DNA from: Aquimarina sp. AU58
GTDB lineage: Bacteria; Bacteroidota; Bacteroidia; Flavobacteriales; Flavobacteriaceae
NCBI RefSeq assembly: GCF_900312745.1
Contig: NZ_OMPD01000013.1
Coordinates: forward strand, 279,949-343,948
Length of the DNA stretch: 64,000 nt
Direction: 5' to 3'
In this document: positions 44,820 through 56,100 of the stretch, piece after piece
Layout: every line of letters starts with the position of its first letter
Position numbering within the stretch: position 1 is the stretch's first letter
Made by a program: the position numbers and the translations under genes
The notes under the pieces: model-generated
Databases searched by the model: none
The model's input: only the letters and a program-made list of their open reading frames with translations
Told to the model about the DNA's origin: nothing

Positions 44820-46868
44820 ATGAAAAAAAAACTTAACCTCATATCATTAATTGCTATAGTGACAGGCTTTCTATTTTCTTCTTTGAAAGCTACTGCTCAG
44901 GATATTGGTGCCCCATTATTTTCTATTAGCGGATCTACTGCTACAATACTCTGTGTGAATCAAAATACTCCCAATCGAGAAGCTATAGCTAAGGCAAATA
45001 TTTTATTTGCTACAGGTACAGAGTTTGTTTTAGAATTATCAGATGAGAATGGTGTTTTTTCTAATGATGTTACCAGAGTTTTAACACGATTCACTACACC
45101 TATAGCGATTCCTCCTGGGGGAGATATCGAATTTCCTTCTTTTCCTATTCCTACAGATTTACGAGGCGAGAATTATAGTTTACGAGTTAATGTCCCTGCA
45201 AGTTCTATTTTAAGTGCAGTACAAGAAAATATTCCTATTTACTATTTTGATTTTTCTCAGGGTGTTACATTAACTGGAGCGAATATTGAAGCTAACACAG
45301 TAGCATTGTGCGTTGGAGAATCGGCAACATTGACAACTTTACCTGGAGATTTTCCAGAATATATTTGGTCTTTTAATGGCACAGTGATTCCTGGTGAATC
45401 AGGTAATACTCTTGAAAATGTGACACAAGTTGGAACTTATACAGTTCAAGTCAATTTCGGAAGCTGTAATCCTTCTTTTAACTTTGATTCGGCAACAGTA
45501 GAAGTTATTGATTTTAACGATACAACAGTACGGATTAATGAACCTTCGCCACAATCCTTTTGCCCCAGTGATGTAAAAATATTAACCACTAGTGTTACCG
45601 ACCCGGGATTCACTTATGAATGGTTTAAGGACGGAGTTTTAATACCGGATTTTAATGGTCCATCAGAGATTTTACCGGCGAGTAATTTTGCTGGTATTTA
45701 CACCGTTAGAGTTACAGGAACTCCAACATGTAATATAACTACTGGTCCCGTCGAGGTTATTAATTTGGGTTCAGATATTTTAACCCAGCCTCCTCCCCAG
45801 ATTATGTTATTACCGACCCAGCCTACGTTGGTTTTGTCTATTACAACCAATGCTCCTGTTGCTGGCAGTACAGTAGAATGGTTTAGGAACGGAATAAGTA
45901 TCCAAGGTCCGCTCGCGGTTAATACACCGGGAGCTTTGTCTTTTGATGTCACCAACCCAGGAGTGTATCGTGTAGATGTATTTGCAAATGATGCATGTAT
46001 GGATACTCTTCAGGCTACTACCGAGGTTTTTGAGCCTGTAGGATTTAGGACTCAGATTTCTACTTTGTTAGATTGTGATGCGGATACCGGTACTTTGGGT
46101 TTAGAGAATTTATTTGGTATTACTTCTAGTGGTACAGAGGTTCCTATTACGACAGATCAATATTCTTTATTTGATTTTGAATGGTTTTTAGGCAGTCAGT
46201 CTACGGGAGTTACCGAAACGACATTTACAGTTAATGAGTCTAACATAGGTGAGGTTTATGCTTTAGAAGCCACTTTACGAGGCACTACATTTCCCACTGC
46301 TCGATCTAATGATCTAACGGTTGAGTTTTTATCAGACGTTGTGGTAATAGAAGCTTCCCCGGCATTTATTCCATTTGGAGAGACCTCTACATTAAGTGTT
46401 CCCGAGAGTAGTAATTATGCTTATGAGTGGTTTATAGTTGTAGACGGCGAGAACCAATCTTTGGTAGATGGTTCTACAGTTATAAGTGGTCAGGGAACAA
46501 GTTCTATAGAGATAGATACTATAGGGGATTACTTTGTTAGGATTACATTATTGGATTGTGTTATAGATTCCGAGATACTGAGTATTTCAGATGTTGCGGG
46601 TTCTTCAGAGGTTATTCCAAATGTAGTTACGCCCAATAGTGATGGTATCAATGATAATTGGTTGCTTCCCCCGAGTTTGTTTAATCAGCAAGCAGTAGAG
46701 GTTACGATTTATAATGCACGAGGTCAGGTTGATTTTACATCATCGAGTTATCAGAATAACTGGCCCCGAGAGAATTCGAAATCATCGGGTCAGGACCCGT
46801 TTTATTATTATATAATCACCAAAAATAATTCCGTAGTCAGAAAAGGTTCGATAACGGTAATGAGATAA
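44820..46868 (+). CDS. T9SS type B sorting domain protein, paralogue 2
   Basis: The 682-residue secreted protein is a tandem paralogue of the preceding gene. It has a signal peptide (ending KATAQ) and an N-terminal domain closely similar to paralogue 1 (NREAIAKANILFATGTEFVL is shared exactly). The middle Ig-like segment is diverged (about 145-235), and the rest appears identical, with the same type B CTD ending KGSITVMR. The gene is followed after only 4 bp by the PorP/SprF-SPOR fusion gene, so it is part of that operon. Two near-identical surface proteins with one variable module suggest alternative ligands or binding partners; this is inference. Confidence 0.87.
   Translation: MKKKLNLISLIAIVTGFLFSSLKATAQDIGAPLFSISGSTATILCVNQNTPNREAIAKANILFATGTEFVLELSDENGVFSNDVTRVLTRFTTPIAIPPGGDIEFPSFPIPTDLRGENYSLRVNVPASSILSAVQENIPIYYFDFSQGVTLTGANIEANTVALCVGESATLTTLPGDFPEYIWSFNGTVIPGESGNTLENVTQVGTYTVQVNFGSCNPSFNFDSATVEVIDFNDTTVRINEPSPQSFCPSDVKILTTSVTDPGFTYEWFKDGVLIPDFNGPSEILPASNFAGIYTVRVTGTPTCNITTGPVEVINLGSDILTQPPPQIMLLPTQPTLVLSITTNAPVAGSTVEWFRNGISIQGPLAVNTPGALSFDVTNPGVYRVDVFANDACMDTLQATTEVFEPVGFRTQISTLLDCDADTGTLGLENLFGITSSGTEVPITTDQYSLFDFEWFLGSQSTGVTETTFTVNESNIGEVYALEATLRGTTFPTARSNDLTVEFLSDVVVIEASPAFIPFGETSTLSVPESSNYAYEWFIVVDGENQSLVDGSTVISGQGTSSIEIDTIGDYFVRITLLDCVIDSEILSISDVAGSSEVIPNVVTPNSDGINDNWLLPPSLFNQQAVEVTIYNARGQVDFTSSSYQNNWPRENSKSSGQDPFYYYIITKNNSVVRKGSITVMR
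45609..46852 (+). repeat. Duplicated block, copy 2 (1,244 bp)
   Basis: This is the partner of 43031-44274. The match appears exact throughout by direct reading. It ends eight codon positions before the stop, so the 3' flanks of the genes are unrelated. Confidence 0.9.
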
Positions 46869-46872
46869 TTTT

Positions 46873-49800
46873 ATGGCCAGAAAATTACTATTAATAATCA
46901 TATGTATATCCTTTAACCTTCTTAGGGGACAGGATGAAAATACCACTACTTATGGTATTCTTCCTACGGATATTCCTACTCATACCTTAGTAAAATATAA
47001 CCGTTTTTATTTTAACCCTACCTTTTCTTTGGTTCGCGAAAACAAAAAGTCTATTAATGTTTATAATAAAACACAATGGGCTTCATTTAATGATAATCCT
47101 CAGACGTATTTAATTAACTATACATCAAATTTTGACGAAAAAATAGGTGTTTCTATTGGTTTGCATCAACAAAATGAAGGTATTTACAGGTATTTTGGTG
47201 GTATAGCAAACTTTGCATATAATATCGAATTAAACAGAGATATGAACTTCACATTTGGTTTAAATCTCGGCTTTTCGCAAAGCGGAATTAAGTCTAACAT
47301 TGATTCAGCAACAAGTATTGTTTTAAATAATGGAGTAGAAGTAAGCGACCCGGTTATTCTTAACTATGAGAACAGCTCAGTTTTTCAATTAACTCCTGGT
47401 GTTAACTTTAATTATACAGAATTTGATGTTGGGGTTTCTGTATCAAATCTTGTGGCTTATAATCTAACAGGTAGTGAGTTATTGACAGATAATATGGCTT
47501 TTACGGGTCATGTTATGTATACTACAAGCTTAGAAAGAAGGTCAGACAAGATAATACGAGGAATGGTATATGCCAATATGTTACCCGATTCGGGGGCAGA
47601 TTCAAATCTTAGGTATGGAGGTAATGTTATTGTTGAATTACCTGCACTAGGTTGGGCTCAAGCGGGGTATAATAGTTTTTATGGAGCTTCATTGGGTATT
47701 GGAGGAAATATTACATCTAATATTTCGGTTGGATATACCTATGAAACAGGATTTGGAGATACCAGTAATTTTGGAGCAAGTCACGAGGTAGGTTTAGCAT
47801 ATAATTTTGAGAAAGAAAGACCAAGAAGAAGAAGGGGAAGTAGATCAAAATCAAGTACTCAAAAAGCATATGAAGAAAGAGATTCTGAAATTAGAAGACT
47901 TAAGAAGGAAATTCTTGAACAAAATAAACTAATAAGAGAATTACAAGAAGAACAAGGAGACTCTCGAAGCCAGGAACAAAAGGCAATGAGTGAGCTCGAA
48001 AAATCAATAGCAGAAGCTAGGGAGAAAGAAGCCAAGGCAGCTAGAGAGTTAGAATTACAACGAGCAGAAGAAGTAAAATTACTAAACAAAAAAGCAGAAG
48101 AAGAACGTTTAGCTGCTCAAAGACGAGTAGAGCGTGAAGAGGCAGAACAAAACGCAGAAGAAGAGCGTTTAGCTGCTCAAAGACGAATAGAACGTGAGGA
48201 AGCAGAACAAAATGCAGAAGAAGAGCGTTTAGCTGCTCAAAGACGAATAGAACGTGAGGAAGCAGAACAGAAGGCGGAAGAAGAGCGTTTGGCTGCTCAA
48301 AGACAAATAGAGCGTGAAGTAGAAGAACAAAAGGCAGCAGAAGAAAGAATAGCTGCAGAAGAAGCAGCTCGTGAAGCCGAGGCGGCAGAACAAGAACGCT
48401 TAGCTGCTCAAAAAGAACTGGAACGTGAGGAAGCAGAACAGAAAGCAGAAGAAGAGCGTTTGGCTGCTCAAAAACAGTTAGAACGTGAGGTTGCAGAGCA
48501 AAAAATAGAAGAAGAACGTCTAGCTGCTCAAAAACAGTTAGAACGTGAGGTTGCTGAGCAAAAGATAGCAGACGAAGCAGCAGAGGTAGCTCGTTTAGCA
48601 GAAGAGAAGAGATTAGCAGATGAAGCAGCAGAGGCGGCTCGTTTAGCAGAAGAGAAGAGATTGGCAGATGAGGTAGCAGCAGAGGCGGCTCGTTTAGCTG
48701 AGGAGAAGAGATTAGCAGATGAAGCAGCAGCAGAGGCGGCTCGTTTAGCAGAAGAGAAGAGATTGGCAGATGAAGCAGCAGCAGAGGCGGCTCGTTTAGC
48801 CGAGGAGAAGAGATTAGCAGATGAGGCAGCAGCAGAGGCGGCTCGTTTAGCAGAAGAGAAGAGATTAGCAGATGAGGCAGCGGCAGAAGCAGCTCGTTTA
48901 GCCGAGGAGAAGAGATTAGCAGATGAAGCAGCAGCAGAAGCAGCTCGTTTAGCAGAAGAGAAGAGATTGGCAGATGAAGCAGCAGCAGAAGCGGCTCGTT
49001 TAGCCGAGGAGAAGAGATTAGCAGATGAAGCAGCAGCAGAAGCGGCTCGTTTAGCTGAGGAGAAGAGATTAGCAGATGAAGCAGCAGCAGAAGCGGCTCG
49101 TTTAGCTGAGGAGAAGAGATTAGCAGATGAAGCAGCAGCAGCAGAGGCGGCTCGTTTAGCTGAGGAGAAGAGATTAGCAGATGAAGCAGCAGCAGAGGCG
49201 GCTCGTTTAGCAGAAGAGAAGAGATTAGCAGATGAAGCGGCAAAAGCAGCAGCAACTGCAAATGAAGAGGGATTAGATGAGATTAAGAAAGAACTAGATA
49301 ATAGTAGTCGAATCACAAGTAAGATATTTGCTCGTCGAGACTCATTACTAACGACCAGCTTAAATGTAGATAAACGTGAATTTAGCAAGCTTTTAGAATC
49401 ACTTGTTAGTATGAATGATGATGCAGATGAGGCTAAAAAAGAAGCTGATCCTGCTAGTTCTAAAAGATTGACAGCTAGAAATAGATTTGTAAAATTTGCT
49501 GAAACAACAAGACCTGAGGCTCAAATTGCAACCAAATTTATACCGGGATACCCAGAAGGATATTACTTAATTGGTAATGTATTTAAGGGAGGAACATATG
49601 CTGATAAATTTTCAGGTACATTAAAAGATTTAGGATTTAATGACTCTAAAATAATACTTAATCCAGAAAATCAATTCCAGTATGTAGCTATAGAAAGCTA
49701 TACAAACAAGGATGAGGCGACAGAAAAGTATTTAAATAATATTGATAATAGATACTTTGGTGATATGTGGATATTACACATTGCTAAGAGTAGAGTAGAA

Positions 49801-50136
49801 TCCTATAAAAAGCTATTACAAGAAACTCGACTTATCAAAGATACGGTTAAGGATGATACAGTATTAACAGAGAGTTTATCGTACATCGGAGGACATAATA
49901 TTGAAAATGGATATTATCTGATTACGAATATTTTCAAAAGAGAAAATTACTTTGAAAGAGGAATGGCGAAGCTACGAGCTCAAGGATTAGAGCCTCAATA
50001 TTTCAGGAACCCAAAAGACAACTATATATACGTATACTTAAAGAGACATGACAATCTTGAAGAAGCTAAACAAAGCTTATTCTCTAACGTAAATAACTCG
50101 TATGATGGAGATCTTTATATATTGAAAATTCAATAA
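46873..50136 (+). CDS. PorP/SprF-like T9SS outer-membrane protein fused to helical repeat rod and two SPOR-like domains
   Basis: The 1087-residue protein has a signal peptide (LLLIIICISFNLLRGQ). Residues 20-310 form a PorP/SprF-type beta-barrel (YNRFYFNPTFSLVRENKKSI, ASFNDNPQTYLINYTSNFDE, GIGGNITSNISVGYTYETGF). A basic linker (RPRRRRGSRSKS) leads to a charged coiled-coil (320-400). Seven ~19-residue units with ERLAAQ follow (about 407-565), then 13 copies of a ~17-residue ARLAEEKRLADEAAAEA unit (about 572-790). Two SPOR-like repeats end the protein (GYPEGYYLIGNVFKGGTYAD, about 889-975; NIENGYYLITNIFKRENYFE, about 1006-1087). SprF proteins help export SprB through the T9SS, and SPOR domains bind peptidoglycan glycans. 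An outer-membrane to cell-wall tether is my inference. Confidence 0.82.
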   Translation: MARKLLLIIICISFNLLRGQDENTTTYGILPTDIPTHTLVKYNRFYFNPTFSLVRENKKSINVYNKTQWASFNDNPQTYLINYTSNFDEKIGVSIGLHQQNEGIYRYFGGIANFAYNIELNRDMNFTFGLNLGFSQSGIKSNIDSATSIVLNNGVEVSDPVILNYENSSVFQLTPGVNFNYTEFDVGVSVSNLVAYNLTGSELLTDNMAFTGHVMYTTSLERRSDKIIRGMVYANMLPDSGADSNLRYGGNVIVELPALGWAQAGYNSFYGASLGIGGNITSNISVGYTYETGFGDTSNFGASHEVGLAYNFEKERPRRRRGSRSKSSTQKAYEERDSEIRRLKKEILEQNKLIRELQEEQGDSRSQEQKAMSELEKSIAEAREKEAKAARELELQRAEEVKLLNKKAEEERLAAQRRVEREEAEQNAEEERLAAQRRIEREEAEQNAEEERLAAQRRIEREEAEQKAEEERLAAQRQIEREVEEQKAAEERIAAEEAAREAEAAEQERLAAQKELEREEAEQKAEEERLAAQKQLEREVAEQKIEEERLAAQKQLEREVAEQKIADEAAEVARLAEEKRLADEAAEAARLAEEKRLADEVAAEAARLAEEKRLADEAAAEAARLAEEKRLADEAAAEAARLAEEKRLADEAAAEAARLAEEKRLADEAAAEAARLAEEKRLADEAAAEAARLAEEKRLADEAAAEAARLAEEKRLADEAAAEAARLAEEKRLADEAAAEAARLAEEKRLADEAAAAEAARLAEEKRLADEAAAEAARLAEEKRLADEAAKAAATANEEGLDEIKKELDNSSRITSKIFARRDSLLTTSLNVDKREFSKLLESLVSMNDDADEAKKEADPASSKRLTARNRFVKFAETTRPEAQIATKFIPGYPEGYYLIGNVFKGGTYADKFSGTLKDLGFNDSKIILNPENQFQYVAIESYTNKDEATEKYLNNIDNRYFGDMWILHIAKSRVESYKKLLQETRLIKDTVKDDTVLTESLSYIGGHNIENGYYLITNIFKRENYFERGMAKLRAQGLEPQYFRNPKDNYIYVYLKRHDNLEEAKQSLFSNVNNSYDGDLYILKIQ
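48093..48565 (+). repeat. Seven ~57-bp coding repeats (ERLAAQ units)
   Basis: The units encode variants of EERLAAQRRIEREEAEQNA. The first three are nearly identical, the fourth has a divergent tail, and a 60-bp interruption precedes units five to seven. Confidence 0.85.
48589..49243 (+). repeat. Thirteen ~51-bp coding repeats (ARLAEEKRLADE units)
   Basis: The GCTCGTTTA start recurs 13 times from 48589 to 49201, mostly at 51-bp spacing with a few 48- and 54-bp units. Alternating synonymous forms (GCAGAAGAG versus GCTGAGGAG or GCCGAGGAG) suggest expansion by multi-unit duplication. Confidence 0.9.
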
Positions 50137-50151
50137 TGTAAGAAAGAGATT

Positions 50152-53100
50152 ATGATGACTAAATACCCAAACACCCCACGGCTTATGAAACTTAGACTGA
50201 AATCTGCTATCGTTTTGGTTTTTTTAATGATAGGCATACAACAAATATCTGCTCAGGTACCCTTTACCGAGGTACCTAACAGTACGTTAAGAATTAACGG
50301 AGAGCTTAAAATAATTGGTAATGCTATCGTTGGGCTAAATCAAAGTGGTTTTACCCCTAATGATGAGTATAATGGAAACGCTTCTAATAACCAGAAATTT
50401 TTTGGATATATTGATATAGATGGCGATCCAACTACATTTAGTTCTAGTAGTGCAGATCTTCAATTAACATCAGGTTGTGAAAGGGTTGCATATGCTGGAT
50501 TATATTGGTCAGCCTCATATTTTACGCAAATGACTTCATCTGGTAATAATGTTCAGTATACGGGTTTACCTTTTCCTGATAATAGACCAGACTTTAGAAC
50601 TATAAAAATTAGACCACCAGGCGGAGGTGGATATGTTACTATTCCACCTACTCAAACACAAGTGATTTATGATGGATATCGTAATACCGCTACTAATCCT
50701 AGTAATGCTGCAGTATTAGATATTCCTTATGTATGTTATGCAGATGTTACCACATTAATACAAGGCTTAGCAAATGCTAATGGAACCTATACTGTTGCAG
50801 ATATGCGTGCTTCTACAGGTTTTTCTGGATTTAATTCTAATGGTATCTCTGGTGGATGGGTACTTGTGGTTGCGTATGAAGATCCTACCTTATCTGCAAA
50901 GTTTATAAGTACCAGACAAGGGTATTTAAATAATCAACCTTGTGACCCTGCTAATCCGGGATGTTTAAAGAACTTTACTTATTCAGGTTTCCAGACACTA
51001 CCAGCACCGTTACCAGTACGTGCACGATATTCTATTGCAACACTGGAAGGAGATAGACCATTTGCTGGTGATGTATTTCAGATCCTAAGACCTGATGGTG
51101 TAAGACAAAACATCTTCACTACTCCTGCGAACCCTAATGGTAACTTTTTTGATAGTTCAATATCTGTAGATGGGAGTTATGGAAATGCTGCGGTAGCACC
51201 TATTCCTGGTGATCCACCTATTCGAGAACCACATTCACGTAATACTTTAGGGTTTGATGCTGATATTTTTGATATCCCTAACCCTGGTAATAGTGTTATA
51301 CCAAATACTCCTTCTGGCAGTACAGCTTCAGCTACTTTTTTTACGACTTCTACGGGTGATGCCTATAGTGTGTTTTTTAACTCTTTTCAGGTAGAAATTA
51401 TTGAACCGGAGCTTACAGTAACCAAGAGAGTATTAGATAATAACGGTATTGATATTACAGGGGATCCTGTAAATTTTGCAGATCAGTTGTTTTATGAGCT
51501 TACTATAGAGAATCAAGGAAATGAAGATATTACTGCCGCAAGTATTAGAGATGTGCTTCCTGATAATGTAGATTTTACATTAGGAACTATAACGACTAGT
51601 AATCCGGGTATAGTTGCCACTCCTAATGGTACAAATCGACAGATAGATATTACAATAGCAGATCCGTTGATTGTTCGTAACGGTGGTGTTCATACCGTTC
51701 GTTTTGGAGTTAGCGTAGTGGCCACTTGTGCCGATTTACGAGATGCTTGTTCTAATCAAATTAATAATATAGCAATTTCAACCTATACAGGAGTTGAATC
51801 TGGTATTACACGAACTGGTGAGCAAAGTATTTTGGACCAAGATGCATGTGGATCTGATATTGTTGGTTCCTCTAACGTTTTGATTAATGATGGTATTTGT
51901 TTTACTACGGCTCAACCAGCTTTTATATGTACAGGATCTTTAACGCTTACAGCAGGTGCAGGCTTTTCTTCTTATGAATGGGTAAATGCAAGTAGCCCTG
52001 GAGTTGTTATTGGTACTAATAGAGATTTAGTAGTTACAGCCGCAGGAACCTATATTGTAACCGAAACCGGTGCTCCTGGTTGCCAGGATGCTCAACAAAC
52101 TTTTAATGTTGATGCCTTTAATACCGTTGTAAATCCGGTTGTAGATATTGCAAATAACTTAGGATCTAATCCTAATGTAAATGGTAATATTCGTACCTGT
52201 CCAATCACGGGAGATCCACTACCAGAGATCTTTTTATGTGGAGCAGGAACTACATTAACTATTCCAACTCCAGGAAATACCTTAGGTTTTCCTGTCGGAA
52301 CTACAGTTCAATGGCAACTATTAGATCCTATGGATTGTCCTGCAGTACCAAGAGACCCTAATTGTCCTACTACAGATTCAGGATGTGATGGGGATTGGCA
52401 AACTTTAAGTACAGATATTAATAGTTTTACAATTTCACAAGCAGGAGAATATAGGATTAATGCTACTTTTGATAGTAATTGTACGATACCTTTTTACTTT
52501 AATGTATTTCAGAATAATTTTGACCCTGATCTTACAGTTATACGACAAATTATTTGTGGTACGCCAGGAACGATACGAGTACAAAATTCTTCTCTTCAAT
52601 ACGAATACCAATTAATTACACCTATAACAAATACAGTAATTGGATATCAGGCTTCGGCAGAATTTACAGGATTAACAGAAGTAGGAACATATACTGTAAA
52701 TGTTCGTCAGGTAGGAGGTTTGCCTACAGCTTGTGTTTTTCAGGAAACTATCTTTTTAGATGAATTAGATGCTACTGAGACAGTTACTCCAACCTCTCCT
52801 ACATGTCCAGGTGATCAAGGGCAGATTGAAATAACAGTAACAGATTCTCAAATTAATTATACGTATATCATTAATAGTACTACAACAGCTTTTAATGATA
52901 CCGAAGGACCTACAACGGTTCCTAATCATACATTTATAGGGCTTAATCCTGATACCTATAACGTGCAGGTATTATCTGCTGATGGTAGTTGTTCAGAACC
53001 TTTTACAATAACCATAAATGATCCTGCAGCATTTTCGGCTACAATAAGACTCGTTGAGGATCTACATTGTAATCCAAATTATCAACCAGATATTAGTCTT

Positions 53101-56100
53101 CCCGATTATGATAATGATCCAGAAATAGCCATTTATGAGGTTACAGTCACAGGAGGTTCGGGTAATTTTGCATTTAATAACCAGGCAGATTTCCTAGGTA
53201 CTGCATTAGCACCGATAACAGCAACTACTTATCAATTTAGGGCGACTTCTGCGGGTAACTATCCAGTGTTTGTTAATGACTTAGATAATAATTGTACTAT
53301 TGCTGCCGGTAGTGTCGATGTAAGCCCTTATACGGCAATTACAGCAACTGCTACGCCTATTAATCCCGCTTGTAATGCAGATAACGGATCTATCCAGGTA
53401 ACTATTGGTGCAGGATCGACAGGACCTTTTACCTATATTCTGGATCAAGGAACAGCTTCAGAGGTAACAATCGGGCCTACTGTTAATACTACAGAAACAT
53501 TTAATAATGTAGACCCATCGGTATCGCATACCGTTACTGTTCAAGATGGATTTGGTTGTGATTTTACAGTTACTCCAGATGTGACCTTTACAACACCAGC
53601 TAGTATTACAGCTACAATAAATGATGATTTCAGGTTATTGAGTTGTACGGCAACTCCTGGTGCTCAAGCTCAGGTAACTGCTATAAACGGAGGTTCAGGA
53701 ACTTATGAGTGGAGTTTAAACCCAGCAGGTCCTTTTACAGCAGTAGGAGCAATACCTTTTGAAATTGATTTTGCTACTGATGGTTCTTATACATTATATA
53801 TTAGAAATCAGGCTACCGATGATTGTTTGACACCTTTCCCAATTACTATAGATCCGATATTAGAAGTTGATAGTGTAACCATCACACCTGGAGATCAGAA
53901 TTGTTCTAATCAAACGGTTGATGTTGTAGTTTCGGCATCTCCGGCTCTTACTTTACCGGCATTTTATGAATATAGTATTACACCAGACCCTGCTACAGGA
54001 ACTGGTGCTACAGGTACAACAGCATTTAGTACTACTGCAGCATATACGTTTACTAATGGAGTACTTTATACGGTTACGGCTAGAAGAAGTGATAATCAAT
54101 GTATAAACACAGAAAGTTTTACAGGAACTACAGTTCCTGAAGTACAAATTACAAGCGCAACAGAAACTAATGCGGTAACATGTTTTGGTGGTGCTGATGG
54201 AGAGTTTTCATTTACGGTTGGTAACAGTGCCGCTTTTACCTACACTATTACTGGTGGAACAACAGCTGTAATTCCTGGAGGAGGAGTTGGAGGAACACCT
54301 GTAGTTATAGGCCCTGTTGGGATAGGCACTTATACTATTACGGTAACCGATACTAGTTTACCATCAGGTAATTGTACAGCAACCACCACTGTAGATATTA
54401 CTGGTCCACCTTCACAACTAACTTTAAGTGCAACATCACAAAGTTCAAATTGTAGTGCTACTACTGGTACGATAACGGCAACAGCTGGAGGAGGAAATGG
54501 TAATCATCAATTTGAATTAAGAAACGCTGCAAATGTGGTAGTTGTTGGATACCCAAATACCAATAATATATTCACAGGATTAGCACCGGGTAATTACACC
54601 GTATTTGTTAGAGACGGTAATTCTAATGCTGCGTGTCAGATTTCAACACCAGTAACAGTAGGTCAGTTTTCTGCTCCAGTAATAGATGCAATATCTGGTG
54701 GTGATGTGTGTGTAGATACAGACCCTGCAACGCAATGGATTGAAATAACACCGGATGCAACAACTCCTGCGGTAGGCCCTTTTGAGTATGACTTAACCGG
54801 ACCGATAAACTTAAATAATGTTGCAGTAACATTTTTGGCTCCACCTAATGATGATACTTTTGAGATACCGAATCTAATTGCAGGTTCTTATACTGTTGTA
54901 GTAAGGAATACAACTACCAACTGTGTATCTAATGTTGAAAACTTTACGATTAATCCAGAACTTACTATTACAGCAACTTTAACTCAGGATATAGATTGTA
55001 ACAACCCTGAAGCTACCATAGAATTTACAGCTGCAGATGGAAGTGGAGTGTATACCCAATTCGATTTATATGCAGCAGGATCTTTAGGAACTCCTATTGC
55101 AGGAGGAAGTAACATCGCTTCTCCATTTACAAGCGCAATACTAGTGCCAGGTGATTATGTAGTTGGAGTTGTTGACAATGCTGGTTGTACAGCTTTTTCC
55201 AATACAGTGACGGTTACGCCTTTTGATGTGGTTACGGCAACATTGGTTCCTACTAATCCAACTTGTAATGGAGATACCGACGGTACAATTGAAGTTACAG
55301 TAACAGCAGGACAAGGTCCTTTTACCTATGTACTTGATGGTAATGTGGCTACTCAAATTGGACCAACAGGAGATACTACAGTAACATTTAACAATGTTGA
55401 TGATGGAGCTCATACTGTAACCATAACTGATGGATCTGGAGGAGCACCACCTTGTACTTTTGATTTCAATACAACATTAACAGATCCTGCTGTCTTAACA
55501 CCGACAATAATAATAGGTCGAGAGTTAAGTTGTGTTGCACCAACAGATGCTATTATTCGTATAACAGGTATTGTTGGTGGTTCAGGAAGTTGGGCATATA
55601 GTCTAAATCCTGCCTCAGGATACACTAATATTGCTGGTTTTCCGGTTGATATACCTATCACTACAGCAGGAACATATACGGTATTTGTTGCTAATCAAGG
55701 AACACCAGAAACATGTGCTGTTCAAACAGACATTACAATAGAACCTGTAACTAGAGTAACAGATCTTGATTTTGCTCAAACTGCAGTCCAGTGTCCGGCA
55801 CTTACATCAAATGTAACATTAACTCCTACAATAAGTGGTACAGGAACTGTAGTTGAATATGAAATCACAGCACCTGCCCCTGTTGGACCTCAGGCCTCAA
55901 ATCTATTTAATAATCTAGCTCCGGGAACGTATACTTTCCTAGCAAGAACAGATGATGGTTGTGAGTATACCGAAAACTATGTAATAGAAGATATCGATCA
56001 AATTGTGGTAAATGCAACACCAGTAAATGAACCTACGTGTAATGGCGATAGTGATGGTGAATTGTCATTTACGGTTACAGGAATTGATATTCCGGCTACT

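Noticed and set aside
42209..46868. Insertion sequence or transposon as cause of the 1,244-bp repeat
   Set aside because: The repeat lies wholly inside coding sequence, with no terminal inverted repeats, target duplications or transposase.
48093..49243. CRISPR array
   Set aside because: Repeats are adjacent, in frame and coding, with no unique spacers and no cas genes in the window.
48041..49388. Two long minus-strand open frames (about 406 and 286 codons) opposite the rod repeats
   Set aside because: They are mirror images of the Ala/Glu/Arg repeats, giving Leu-Pro or Ser-Ala monotony with no start context. The plus-strand gene explains the DNA.
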